Shown piece after piece: positions 25,864-34,083 of a stretch of 64,000 bases of DNA (within the stretch, counting starts at the first letter, position 1; each line of letters starts with the position of its first letter). Source of the DNA: an uncultured bacterium (GTDB lineage Bacteria; Actinomycetota; Coriobacteriia; Coriobacteriales; Coriobacteriaceae); assembly GCA_905214105.1 (NCBI GenBank), contig CAJMKK010000005.1:112688-176687 (forward strand), in the 5' to 3' direction. The notes beneath the pieces were generated by a model. The model saw only the letters and a program-made list of their open reading frames with translations, was not told the DNA's origin and did not search any database. The translations under genes were made by a program, and so were the position numbers.

Positions 25864-27654
25864 ATGCGTCGCAATATCTTTCTGGGTTTTGGTTGTAGCG
25901 GCTATCGCTCCTTTTTCGGAAGTGAAGACTCGCGCTTCGGTCCATTTGATAAAGTCCAAGTCCTAGCGGGACAGAATAACTGCGGAAAATCGTCTCTTGT
26001 TGATTTTGTTATTAAGGCAATGACATCCATTGACCAAAGAGGGGAGATCGCCCGCAATCGCTATCCCTTTACCAGGGAAGATGCGCCCTTGCTGCTGAAA
26101 TCAGCGGGGGCAAATGGCCCGTTGACTATTTCCCTGTGTATAGATCGATCTGTTTTATTGGAGTCGTCCAGTTTAAAGCGACCTTCTGGAGATGAGTGGA
26201 TGGCAGAGCTTTCTGAGTTATTTTCCCGTCCGCCGTATATATCAACCGATGGAGATGGCGTTTGGCTTGACTTTCTAACGGCGTCGCCGGCTGCAGGGTC
26301 GTCTTTAGTAAATGATCTGACTGCGTCTTTCTCGCAGTATAAAAGTGCAGGCTTGTCTATGGACCTGAATCGCTGCTTCCTTGATCCTCTCCAACATGGT
26401 GGTGATGACGAATCATGCTATGCCGACATAATCCGCAGTATTGTTCCGTGGGGGAATATCCCTCGCTTTGTTAAGGTCGATGCAATTAGGTCGGTTGAAG
26501 ACGATGATTTTCCAGATCGCGATGTCGATCTTTGCAGCGGACGCGGTCTTCCAACAGCTTTGCTTCGCTTGTTTAATCCGGAGCGTTCAAATCATGCTCG
26601 GGCAGAAGCGCGGCTGAATAAGCTGCAAGGATTCGTGCGCGATGTCATGAACGACCCCCGTGCCTCTCTGCTTGTTTCGCATGAAAGCCATGAGATATCT
26701 CTTAAGACTTCCGATGCCGATTACCTGCCGCTTGAATCTTTGGGTACGGGAGTCACGGAGCTCGTAATTCTCGCTTCGATTATTGCTTGCAACGACAACA
26801 GCATTATCTGTATTGAAGAACCCGAAATTCATCTGCACCCGGCTCTGCAGGCGAGGTTTATGAAATACCTTCTCGAGGACGATTCAAACCGATTTATCAT
26901 CACTACGCATTCTCCAACTGTTATTAACTATCCTGGCGTTCAGGTTGCCCATGTGTCTAAGAGAAATGGAGTTTCTGGATGCAGACAGCTTGACGGTCTG
27001 GGTTGTGCTCGCGATTTGCTTGATGATTTGGGGGTCAAGGCCTCCGATCTGTTGCAAGCTAACTTTGTAGTGTGGGTTGAGGGACCCTCGGACCGCGTGT
27101 ACCTGAATTATTGGATTAAGAGATGGTCTGATGAACATAACATTTCGCTCGAAGAAGGTATTCATTACAGTGCAATGATTTACGGTGGCAAGTTGCTGAA
27201 TGCACTAGATGCAAGTGCTGGCGAAGAAATCCCCGCGGAGCTGATATCCCTCTTTAGAATCAATACTCATTTCTGCGTGCTGATGGATTCTGATAAGAAA
27301 TCCTCTCATTCGAGACTCAATTCAACCAAGCGACGCATTGTTGACGAGTGTACACAGAGCGGCGCAATGTCGTGGGTTACCTGGGGCGCAACAATTGAGA
27401 ACTATGTTCCAGAAGATGTGCTTGCAGCTTCGATTGAGAAATGTTATTCGGGTAAAAAATGGGAGCATCCCCTTGGTGACAGATTTATTTGCCCGCTGAG
27501 CTTTACGTTTAAGGGTGGGAAGACGCATCCAGATAAAATCAGGATTGCAAGGACTGCCTGTGAGGCTGGATTTTCTCCGCTGGGCGATGCAGTGAAACAC
27601 GTAGCTGAGTTGTGCGATCTGATATGTGCGGCCAATGACGTTGATATGGGATAG
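25864..27654 (+). CDS. OLD-like ATPase with C-terminal TOPRIM domain
   Basis: 596 residues. Walker A GQNNCGKS (36-43) and Walker B IICIEEPEIHLHPALQARFM are followed by HSPT of the switch region. The TOPRIM-like part has VVWVEGPSDRVYLNYW (E406) and VLMDSDKKSSHS (D475, D477). It resembles an overcoming-lysogeny-defect nuclease. No helicase follows, so it is not a second Gabija. Instead a 231-residue protein of unknown family comes 44 bases later. A G-rich site precedes the ATG. The 279 bases upstream (25585-25863) show nothing recognisable. Confidence 0.85.
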   Translation: MRRNIFLGFGCSGYRSFFGSEDSRFGPFDKVQVLAGQNNCGKSSLVDFVIKAMTSIDQRGEIARNRYPFTREDAPLLLKSAGANGPLTISLCIDRSVLLESSSLKRPSGDEWMAELSELFSRPPYISTDGDGVWLDFLTASPAAGSSLVNDLTASFSQYKSAGLSMDLNRCFLDPLQHGGDDESCYADIIRSIVPWGNIPRFVKVDAIRSVEDDDFPDRDVDLCSGRGLPTALLRLFNPERSNHARAEARLNKLQGFVRDVMNDPRASLLVSHESHEISLKTSDADYLPLESLGTGVTELVILASIIACNDNSIICIEEPEIHLHPALQARFMKYLLEDDSNRFIITTHSPTVINYPGVQVAHVSKRNGVSGCRQLDGLGCARDLLDDLGVKASDLLQANFVVWVEGPSDRVYLNYWIKRWSDEHNISLEEGIHYSAMIYGGKLLNALDASAGEEIPAELISLFRINTHFCVLMDSDKKSSHSRLNSTKRRIVDECTQSGAMSWVTWGATIENYVPEDVLAASIEKCYSGKKWEHPLGDRFICPLSFTFKGGKTHPDKIRIARTACEAGFSPLGDAVKHVAELCDLICAANDVDMG

Positions 27655-27698
27655 GTGGATTATTGGGTTGTCAACCACGATTGAGAGGAATACCGGTT

Positions 27699-28394
27699 TT
27701 GGATAATAGCGTTGCGTATGAGCTGTATCTATACACGATTGATGCTTACAAGAGACTTGCCAATATGCTTCCACTTGATGAGAGGCTGGCTCGTTTCGAT
27801 TCGCATTGCTTCTCGAAAATAGGTGAACTTGAGCTCGGGGATGAAGCCTTTGCTGCGGTCTCATTGCGTCTTATGCTGCAGCGCAAGTATTTTGTGCGTG
27901 GGAAGGACTTGTTTCTCAGGGGGCTGCTCAAGTCTGCCGAACATGATTTCGCTTCTAGTAAGGATGCGATTGAATCCTTACTGGATAGTCTTGATGTTCT
28001 AAATAATCAATCTATTGAGTTTGCCTTTGGAGACGGTAGGGTTGTCGAGGGGGCCCATGCAAACGTTGAAGATGCAATGTACGGAGTGTTGATGCATGCG
28101 GATATAACGCGGGCGGAGAACCTCGTCTCTGTCCCTGAGCATATGAGGCTAGTAGCACTGGCACCGTATATCGCGGCGAGAGAGCAGATTTTACTGCAGT
28201 TCTCTGAGTTCCTTCATAATGCTGGGATCAAGCCGCTATCGAGGAAAGAAGATGCATCGGCAACTGTTTCGTTTGAATCAGAAGGTGCTTCTCGCCAGGT
28301 TGAAAACTTGCCATTTTGGCGAAATCTTCGCGGCAGGGATCTTGGGGATGAGGACATTGGGAAACCGTTCAGCAGGCTTCGCGCGATGATTTAG
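27699..28394 (+). CDS. Unknown partner protein of the OLD-like ATPase
   Basis: 231 residues, mostly helical by eye, no family recognised. A notable stretch is MLQRKYFVRGKDLFLRGLLKSAEHD, followed by a long helical region and ending in WRNLRGRDLGDEDIGKPFSR. TTG at 27699 has AGAGGAA eight bases upstream; TTG at 27663 is a weaker alternative. The close, same-strand spacing suggests co-expression with the ATPase/TOPRIM gene. An open frame in another register begins before its stop and runs to 28708, so its C-terminus may have been altered by a frameshift. Confidence 0.6.
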   Translation: MDNSVAYELYLYTIDAYKRLANMLPLDERLARFDSHCFSKIGELELGDEAFAAVSLRLMLQRKYFVRGKDLFLRGLLKSAEHDFASSKDAIESLLDSLDVLNNQSIEFAFGDGRVVEGAHANVEDAMYGVLMHADITRAENLVSVPEHMRLVALAPYIAAREQILLQFSEFLHNAGIKPLSRKEDASATVSFESEGASRQVENLPFWRNLRGRDLGDEDIGKPFSRLRAMI

Positions 28395-28507
28395 AGATAA
28401 TCGCCACTGTCCTACGATTCAAAGAGGCGCTTGGCAGAAGGCCCCTGGACCTCAGTGAGCTTAATTTCCTTGTTGCCCGGGAGACGACTCGCAGATGGGG
28501 TGATTAT

Positions 28508-28708
28508 TTGCAAGCTGCTGAGCTTTTGGAAGGGGATTATGGAATGAGTACTCTTGTTCGGTATCAAGAGGACGGCTCGGCCCTTGTAAAGCTTCTCCCG
28601 AACGTTCTAGAACCGTTTCTGATTGAGGGGCCGCAGCTAATCGAGGGTGGGCATGAAATAGTCCTGGTGAAGCGGAGCGGCATTTGGAAGATATGGGCCA
28701 TGAGGTGA
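28508..28708 (+). CDS. Short frame after the unknown partner; small gene or frameshifted tail
   Basis: From TTG 28508 (after GATGGGGTGA) it encodes 66 residues with LVRYQEDGSALVKLLPNVLEP and ending GIWKIWAMR. The same frame is open back to about 28352 with plausible sequence (DDLEIIATVLRFKEALGRR) and no start codon. Two readings are possible. It may be a third gene of the module, or the continuation of the 27699 gene after a frameshift near 28380. No family is recognised. Confidence 0.4.
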   Translation: MQAAELLEGDYGMSTLVRYQEDGSALVKLLPNVLEPFLIEGPQLIEGGHEIVLVKRSGIWKIWAMR

Positions 28709-28744
28709 CTCCTTTCATCTGGCGTGGCCGGCCGTTTATCTTTT

Positions 28745-28985
28745 GGTGGTCGCAAATAATATCTTGCGCAAATTGACAACCGCATAGCGGAATATGGTCC
28801 GCATCCCGTCACATGATTTCTAGCGGCAAAACAACGAATCATTGACGAGGGGCGGACCGTGTTTACGAACATCGCGACAGTCGATGAGGAGAAACTGTGT
28901 GAGGATATAAGGAGTCTAGCGAGCGAGTTAGCCGAAGATGGCTTTACCGGGTTGCAGGCGGTGAGTTCACGCGCTGGAAAAGTTC
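28745..28985 (+). mobile_element. IS256-type left-end remnant (copy 2)
   Basis: Begins GGTGGTCGCAAATAAT, then TTGCGCAAATTGACAACCGCA, related to the ends at 14277, 30256 and 31934. A GTG at 28859 opens a transposase start (FTNIATVDEEKLCED) that degenerates after about 40 codons. No right end was found, so only the left part of the element survives. Confidence 0.65.
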
Positions 28986-29237
28986 CTTGTCTCGTGTCGA
29001 TATATTAAGATCGATACCGTTTAGTTCACGGATGCGCGGATCAGTGTAGTCGGCGGTGTAGATTGCTGCACATACGTCTTCAACAAAGCGGCTTCGCCTG
29101 TTTTCGGTTTCTTGATGGTATGGAAGCTCATCTTTTCTTGCTCCCCAGGTCTCTTCAATTGCTTCATCGAGAAGATCTACAAAGAGTCTGCTGTGACTTG
29201 CCTCGCCGCTAAAAACTCTTACCGCATCATTAAGCAT
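28944..29237 (-). CDS. Hypothetical protein or gene fragment
   Basis: 97 codons from ATG 29237, with a charged, ordered-looking sequence (FVDLLDEAIEETWGARKDEL; FVEDVCAAIYTADYTDPRIREL). It overlaps the decayed end of the IS256 remnant at its 3' side, so its C-terminus may be truncated. The reading frame opens only six codons before the ATG. It is divergent from the Mrr-like gene. Family not recognised. Confidence 0.35.
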   Translation of the reverse strand: MLNDAVRVFSGEASHSRLFVDLLDEAIEETWGARKDELPYHQETENRRSRFVEDVCAAIYTADYTDPRIRELNGIDLNISTRDKELFQRVNSPPATR

Positions 29238-29327
29238 GTCTGCTGCAAAATCCGATGACTATATGTGATAAGTTCTCTTATCCTTAATTTGTTGTTTCAT
29301 CGCGGTGATGATTGAAGGTTGCTGCAT

Positions 29328-30260
29328 ATGGTCTTCCAAGGATTTCCCGTTTCCGATCCTCCGGAAAGTTGGAAGGAGATGGAGAAGTCCGTTGCGCAGA
29401 TTCTGACAGCTTCTGGAATGGACGCTGAGATTCAAAAAACTATTAACTTGGCACGAGGAACTGTGACCGTTGATGTTTTTGCTCAGCCTAAGAAGAGCTT
29501 ATATGGGCCAATTATATGCGAATGCAAATATTGGAACACGGCTGTTCCTCAGGAAAAAGTGTTTGCATTTAGCAAGGTGGTTGGTGATAGTGGTGCTTCT
29601 CTTGGGTTGTTGATTTCGCGACATGGGTTTCAAGAGGGAGCCATTAATGCTGCGCGTTACAGCAATCTTAAATTGCTTTCATGGCCTGAGTTCATTGAGT
29701 ATATAAAGCCCTTCTGGCTCTGTGAGACGACAAGGCGTTGTTTAGGCTTTGGGCAGATTTTGCTGAGATATGCGGATCCCCTGGATGTTCCGACTCATCT
29801 TATCGGCGATCAAGGGCGTGCGGAATATAAAAAACTCCTTTCGAAATATCGCGGGCTTGTTCAACTGCTGGCTTCGTTGAATATCGAGGTTGTTTCTCAG
29901 GTAGAGTATCCTGCAATGTTGCGAGATGGTGACATAGTGTGCGCTGCTGATGCTTTTGTAAACAACTATGCGGACATGCTTCAGGTAAGGACTGCGGATC
30001 AATTGTTCACTTTCCTTGTCGATGCTTGCGAGCAGGCAGTTAATGAATTTGATAAGGTATTTAACGGATTCGATTTGGATGATACCCCCTATGATGAAGT
30101 CTCTAAATATGCGGGCGATCTGATTGATGGCCTATTCCCGGAAGGGCATTCTTCGTCCAGTAGCTCTAGCGAAAACGAAATCTCGCGTATTCAATTTGAG
30201 CACCAAAATGCACGAGCGGATTTAATTAAATGGATAAGAAAGGCTGTAAGGACTGGGTGA
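29328..30260 (+). CDS. Mrr-like restriction endonuclease-fold protein
   Basis: 310 residues. The N-terminal domain has the Mrr_cat pattern: WKEMEKSVAQILTASGMDAEIQ, then VTVDVFA (D49) and IICECKYWN (E65, K67), the PD-(D/E)xK triad. A following QEGAINAARYSNLKLLSW segment is typical of these nucleases. The remaining 200 residues are helical and unassigned. ATG 29328 follows GAAGG at nine bases. The TGA stop lies inside the left end of an IS256-type remnant, so the original C-terminus may be lost. Likely cuts foreign or modified DNA; specificity unknown. Confidence 0.7.
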   Translation: MVFQGFPVSDPPESWKEMEKSVAQILTASGMDAEIQKTINLARGTVTVDVFAQPKKSLYGPIICECKYWNTAVPQEKVFAFSKVVGDSGASLGLLISRHGFQEGAINAARYSNLKLLSWPEFIEYIKPFWLCETTRRCLGFGQILLRYADPLDVPTHLIGDQGRAEYKKLLSKYRGLVQLLASLNIEVVSQVEYPAMLRDGDIVCAADAFVNNYADMLQVRTADQLFTFLVDACEQAVNEFDKVFNGFDLDDTPYDEVSKYAGDLIDGLFPEGHSSSSSSSENEISRIQFEHQNARADLIKWIRKAVRTG

Positions 30261-30515
30261 CGCATAATCTCTTCCGCAAATTGACTACCGCATAGCGGCC
30301 CACGGCCCGCCCTTCGTCATATGATTTCCCGCGGCTAAAAACAAAAAATCATTGACGAAGGGGGTGCGGGTCGTGTCCGCGAACGTCGTGATGGTCGGCG
30401 AGGAGTCGCTGCGCAAGGACATAGAGTATCTGGCTAGGAAAGCCGTCGAGGAAACGCTCAACGCGCTGCTCGACGAGGCGGCGTTCGAGTCTGTCGGGGC
30501 CGAGTCTAGATTCAA
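30256..30515 (+). mobile_element. IS256-type left-end remnant (copy 3)
   Basis: Starts GGTGACGCATAATCT and continues CCGCAAATTGACTACCGCA. A GTG at 30373 opens the transposase N-terminus (SANVVMVGEESLRKDIEYLARKAVEETLNALLDEA), about 45 codons long. The similarity fades before the membrane-protein gene begins. Right end absent. Confidence 0.7.
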
Positions 30516-30540
30516 CATGGCTAAGGAGGGGCTTGGTTGA
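30373..30540 (+). pseudogene. IS256-family transposase N-terminal fragment
   Basis: Encodes 55 residues. The first 40 or so match the start of the related transposase fragments in the window (VEETLNALLDEA is typical of IS256 N-termini). The last residues (FNMAKEGLG) are read from the ribosome site of the following gene, marking the junction near 30510. No catalytic residues are present. Confidence 0.65.
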
Positions 30541-31892
30541 TCTTCAGTAGAGTCCAATGGGTGGTTGCAACTCTCATTGGACAAATGGATAACCGTGAAT
30601 ATGCGTCAATAATATTGATAGGTCTTTTTTCGATTTACCTTCTGGCTAAGGGTAAGTTGTTAAGTGTTATTAAATCGTTTGATGATGTTGCCAAGCTTGC
30701 GCTAAATCCTAAAATTCTGATTCCTGCACTCATTCTTGTGTCGTACTCTTCACTTTTGATATACGGTGCGTTTGTATGCGGTTTTTGGAATGCAGACATC
30801 TTGCTGGACACGATTCTTGAGGTTGTATTTGTCGGGCTTCCCTCCATGCTAGTTGCGTCTGGGGCCACTTCGGTTACTTCTATTAAAAATGAATTGATTG
30901 TGCCCGAGGTCGGTTTTGGCGCACTAGCGTCTTTCTATATCAACTTGGTTTGTTTCCCGATTCTGGTTGAGATTGTTCTTCAACTAGTCATTTTGTTTTT
31001 GGGTATTGGTCATGTTCTATTTTCATCCAAGCGTGATCTATCCAATTTACGCCTGTTTGAAAACGCGAGAGCTATTTTGGGCATCATAGTTTTTGTTGCT
31101 GCAACGTTTCTGCTCTTAAATACTTGGTTTTCTATGGACTGGGGCGATGAATTAAGTTCGTTGTTTCTTTCAATCTGGTACCCAATATTCATTGTGCCTT
31201 ATGTTCTCGCCCTTGCCTATTATGCCTCGCTAGAATCGATGTCCACGCGGATTAACGTTGTGGGGGAGAATCTGCCTGTAAAGGAGTTTGTTAATATCGC
31301 AGCGGCGTTGCTTCCTAACTTTCGATACATCAAACATTTCAACGGATGGAATGCCCATGAGTATCTAGAGTGTTTAAACCCGCCTGAAAAGGCTTCTTAC
31401 TTGGACGCTTTTAAGCGTGAGATTGATACGGTCGCCGCTAACGCCAACGTTAAGGTTAAGCGATTTGAATCGGGTAAGGATAGGAGTGGGTTTGATGAAG
31501 ATGGGATATTGCTTGACTGGACATATCTGGAAGAGATGAAGTCCTTTCTTTGGACAATTGCTAGCTTGGAGAATCGGAGTTGGATGGAATCCGGCGCCTA
31601 TTCGTCTTTGGACGAGGCGTTTGACTGCTTCTTGCCCAAAGGCTGCAACGGGTCGCTGCTGCTTACTCGCGGAAAGGATGCATATGTCTGTTGGGTAATC
31701 GATCCATCAGGTTTTGTGTTTGCTGCCGGTTCCAGAGACGGTGCTTTTCCTTTTAAGAAATACGAGGGCGATCGCTGCCCGATTACCGACGGTGTGGATA
31801 TGCTCTCTGAGTTTGTTGATGATAACGGGGATGCTGATACGCGGCTTAAAAACTGGCACTTCAGCTTTTATATCGATAGATCTTACTTGTGA
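30537..31892 (+). CDS. Polytopic membrane protein with large soluble C-terminal domain
   Basis: 451 residues. About seven hydrophobic helices lie between residues 20 and 235, and a soluble domain of about 215 residues follows. The soluble domain carries GNGSLLL-type strands, WVIDPSGFVFAAGSRDG and a C-terminal WHFSFYIDRSYL. No family recognised. The TTG start at 30537 is chosen because AAGGAGG lies seven bases upstream; ATG 30585 lacks a site. The gene begins right at the edge of an IS256 remnant. Its place in the island suggests a defence role, for example a membrane effector, but this is only context. Confidence 0.6.
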   Translation: MIFSRVQWVVATLIGQMDNREYASIILIGLFSIYLLAKGKLLSVIKSFDDVAKLALNPKILIPALILVSYSSLLIYGAFVCGFWNADILLDTILEVVFVGLPSMLVASGATSVTSIKNELIVPEVGFGALASFYINLVCFPILVEIVLQLVILFLGIGHVLFSSKRDLSNLRLFENARAILGIIVFVAATFLLLNTWFSMDWGDELSSLFLSIWYPIFIVPYVLALAYYASLESMSTRINVVGENLPVKEFVNIAAALLPNFRYIKHFNGWNAHEYLECLNPPEKASYLDAFKREIDTVAANANVKVKRFESGKDRSGFDEDGILLDWTYLEEMKSFLWTIASLENRSWMESGAYSSLDEAFDCFLPKGCNGSLLLTRGKDAYVCWVIDPSGFVFAAGSRDGAFPFKKYEGDRCPITDGVDMLSEFVDDNGDADTRLKNWHFSFYIDRSYL

Positions 31893-31933
31893 TTACGCTT
31901 GAGGCTGTATGATTTAACGATGCTTCTCTCTGC

Positions 31934-32015
31934 GGTGACGCATAATTTCTTTCGCAAATTGACAACCGCATAGCGGAACACGGCGCGCGCCCCGTCCTAT
32001 GATTTCCAGCGGCTT
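31934..32015 (+). mobile_element. IS256-type left-end remnant (copy 4)
   Basis: GGTGACGCATAATTTC followed by TTTCGCAAATTGACAACCGC, the closest match to the minus-strand end at 14277. It breaks off after about 80 bases. The 400-base gap 31893-32291 holds this end, about 190 bases with nothing recognised, and the palindrome before the AbiL-like pair. Confidence 0.7.
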
Positions 32016-32239
32016 TTCCTAAGATCCTTCCCAATATATTGAGGCCGACAATCGGCGGCGTACGCGCGCTGCTCTTTATTGTGCGGGACTCAGGGAAGTG
32101 GGCGGCGTGATGGTCGAGATGTTACTGGCGAATGGGGACGAAGCTGGTTGCGGCCGTTATCGAAGGCCATTGTTTTTGTACGCTCCCGCTGTCACGCTGT
32201 TTTGCTTCCTCTGAAAACCCGTAGACATCATTTTTTTCA

Positions 32240-32268
32240 AATTATAAACAGAAAAACTGTTTATAATT
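32240..32268. promoter_or_regulatory. Perfect palindrome overlapping a TATAAT box
   Basis: AATTATAAACAG (32240-32251) and CTGTTTATAATT (32257-32268) are perfect inverted repeats with an AAAAA centre. The right arm contains TATAAT (32262-32267), 24 bases before the GTG start. This is the layout of an operator for a dimeric repressor on the promoter of the ATPase gene. A hairpin role is less likely in such AT-rich DNA. Confidence 0.6.
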
Positions 32269-32291
32269 GAATTGTCTAAGAGGAGGTCGCT

Positions 32292-33503
32292 GTGAAACTT
32301 CTTAAATTAAGAATCGATGGGGTTACGCTGTTTAAAGACAAACGTTTGGAGCTTGATTTTATTGCCGCTGATCGCGTTTTGAGCGATGAAGAAGGTAATT
32401 TCGCTGATGTGTTCCCGCTGCCGGTGGGGTCCTCGATCTATTCTCTGAATGTAATGGGCGTTGTTGGCGTAAACGCATCCGGTAAGACAACGACTCTCAA
32501 CCTTGTGCGCTTTGTGCTTGGCTATATGTCTGGCAGCTTTGTTATGCGACGCTTTGCAACTGGTTCCGATGTTCTCGGAAACTTGGAGCGTCAGGTCAAT
32601 GTTACCTGTGTTTTTTTCGAAAAAGGTTCGGTATATCTTATTGAGTCTCAGCTTCGCAAAGTGGATGGCGAAGCTGCAGATGATACTTCTTTTGCGGAAT
32701 CGCTTGCATTTGAAAACGAATGGCTTTGGAGATGCCCCGCATCACGCGTCTCTAGAAAGGTCGTTTTGAATATCGAGCGTCTGAAGGATGTCTCTGAGCC
32801 TATTCTGGTTCGTGAGGGGCCTGCTGATAGCGATCTCGTTCTTAACGATGCCCAACGAACTTTCTTGGATGACAACATGTCGATCGTGTCTGTCATCACG
32901 GGCAAAAAAATCGTTTCGGTGGAGTCTCCCGAGCGTACGCTGCCTTTGACGAGCTTGCCAACTCCCGTTGTTCAGGCTTTTGATCCAAGCGTCGAATATC
33001 TTGTCTGGAACAAGGAAAACCAAGTGTTCCATCTTAAGTTTAAGGGAGAACGAGCGGAGCGGGTGATGAATGTCGCGATCGCGACTTCTGTTCTGTCAAA
33101 TGGTACGGTTTTGGGCGCTGAGCTGGTCAATCAGGCGATAACCGCTCTCAGAAATGGGGGCTATCTGATTGTGGACGAGATTGAAACGGGTCTTAACAGG
33201 TCGCTCGTAGGTACAGTGATTGAGCTTTTTGCTTCTCCCGTTACGAACCCCCATGGGGCAACTTTGCTCTTTTCGACTCATTACTCGGAGCTCCTTGATG
33301 TGCTGAGACGTAAAGACAATGTCTTTGTTCTTGTACGCGACGATTCGTTTAAGACGGAACTCGTCAAGTATTCTGAGCGCATCAATCGGATTGAGAACAA
33401 AAAGAGCGATGTGATCATCAACAATGTGATCAAGGGGTCGATGCCTAAGTACCCCGACGTTCAAGCGATGCGCGAATATGTTTGCGAGCACATCAATGGG
33501 TAA
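32292..33503 (+). CDS. AAA/ABC-type ATPase of an AbiL-like pair
   Basis: 403 residues. Walker A GVNASGKT (59-66); an ATPase core ending in LIVDEIETGLNRSLV (Walker B) and LLFSTHYSELLD (switch). The layout matches the AAA_15/AAA_21 defence ATPases that sense infection. GTG at 32292 is preceded by AGGAGG. The gene overlaps the TOPRIM-like gene by 8 bases, the usual arrangement of ATPase sensor plus nuclease effector. I call it AbiLi-like with moderate confidence; a RloAB-like naming is the main alternative. Confidence 0.75.
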   Translation: MKLLKLRIDGVTLFKDKRLELDFIAADRVLSDEEGNFADVFPLPVGSSIYSLNVMGVVGVNASGKTTTLNLVRFVLGYMSGSFVMRRFATGSDVLGNLERQVNVTCVFFEKGSVYLIESQLRKVDGEAADDTSFAESLAFENEWLWRCPASRVSRKVVLNIERLKDVSEPILVREGPADSDLVLNDAQRTFLDDNMSIVSVITGKKIVSVESPERTLPLTSLPTPVVQAFDPSVEYLVWNKENQVFHLKFKGERAERVMNVAIATSVLSNGTVLGAELVNQAITALRNGGYLIVDEIETGLNRSLVGTVIELFASPVTNPHGATLLFSTHYSELLDVLRRKDNVFVLVRDDSFKTELVKYSERINRIENKKSDVIINNVIKGSMPKYPDVQAMREYVCEHING

Positions 33504-34080
33504 TCAGGCAAAAGACATTCTATCAAGTCGTTTTGTCTTGTTTAGCTGTGAAGGAACTGCAGAGGGTGTCGTTATTCAGGTGCTGTATGACAACGATTTG
33601 TTGATTGTTCCAAGAGAACGGGTGGTCAAAGATGCTCTCATTGTCGATCGTCCTTACACGCGAAAACGCAAAGCGTCCGAAATTGCAAACGACTATTTCG
33701 CGATGAACTACGAGACTGCTGGGGCTGAAGGACTTGCGGTCGCACGGATTGTGGATAGCAACGCTCCCAAGTTTGAGTTTCCAAAGCGCAGGCAGAACGG
33801 CACTAAAGTTCTGAATTTTGTTACGCGGCCGGAGATCGAGATGCTTGTGATTCACGCCGAGGGTGCCTATCGGGATTGGGGGAATGCGACCAGAAGGGAC
33901 AGGCAACTTAGGCCTAACGAATTCTGCAAACAGCGTCTTGGACTAGGCAAAATTAAAGAGAAGGACTTTCTTGAGGAATATTGGGACAACGGCGAAAAAC
34001 TTGTAAAAGCAATTAAAGCTCATGCGGAGACGAGCAAGCGAAAGAACGAAGAGCTTCTGCTGGTTGACTTGTTGAAATAG
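33496..34080 (+). CDS. TOPRIM-like effector of an AbiL-like pair
   Basis: 194 residues. The N-terminus FVLFSCEGTAEGVVIQVLY has the E-G-x-x-E glutamates of TOPRIM/RloB-type proteins. A conserved-looking central motif FVTRPEIEMLVIHAEG and PNEFCKQRLG resemble AbiLii-type proteins from memory. ATG 33496 overlaps the ATPase stop, implying coupled translation. Probably the toxic nuclease arm of an abortive infection pair. The stop at 34080 is followed four bases later by a small palindromic element. Confidence 0.65.
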   Translation: MGNQAKDILSSRFVLFSCEGTAEGVVIQVLYDNDLLIVPRERVVKDALIVDRPYTRKRKASEIANDYFAMNYETAGAEGLAVARIVDSNAPKFEFPKRRQNGTKVLNFVTRPEIEMLVIHAEGAYRDWGNATRRDRQLRPNEFCKQRLGLGKIKEKDFLEEYWDNGEKLVKAIKAHAETSKRKNEELLLVDLLK

Positions 34081-34083
34081 CAG

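Noticed and set aside
25864..27654. A second Gabija GajA
   Set aside because: No UvrD-like helicase follows, and the downstream protein is unrelated to GajB.
31940..31985. IS256 left end acting as an outward promoter (TTGACA at the end)
   Set aside because: TTGACA is perfect but no -10 box occurs at a proper distance; the nearest TATGAT is far too distant.
32079..32270. A 63-codon frame before the AbiL-like ATPase
   Set aside because: It has no ribosome site, no recognisable sequence, and ends inside the palindrome and promoter region.
14290..34080. Prophage or integrative element
   Set aside because: No integrase, excisionase, capsid, terminase or conjugation gene was found, and no att-like repeats bracket the region.
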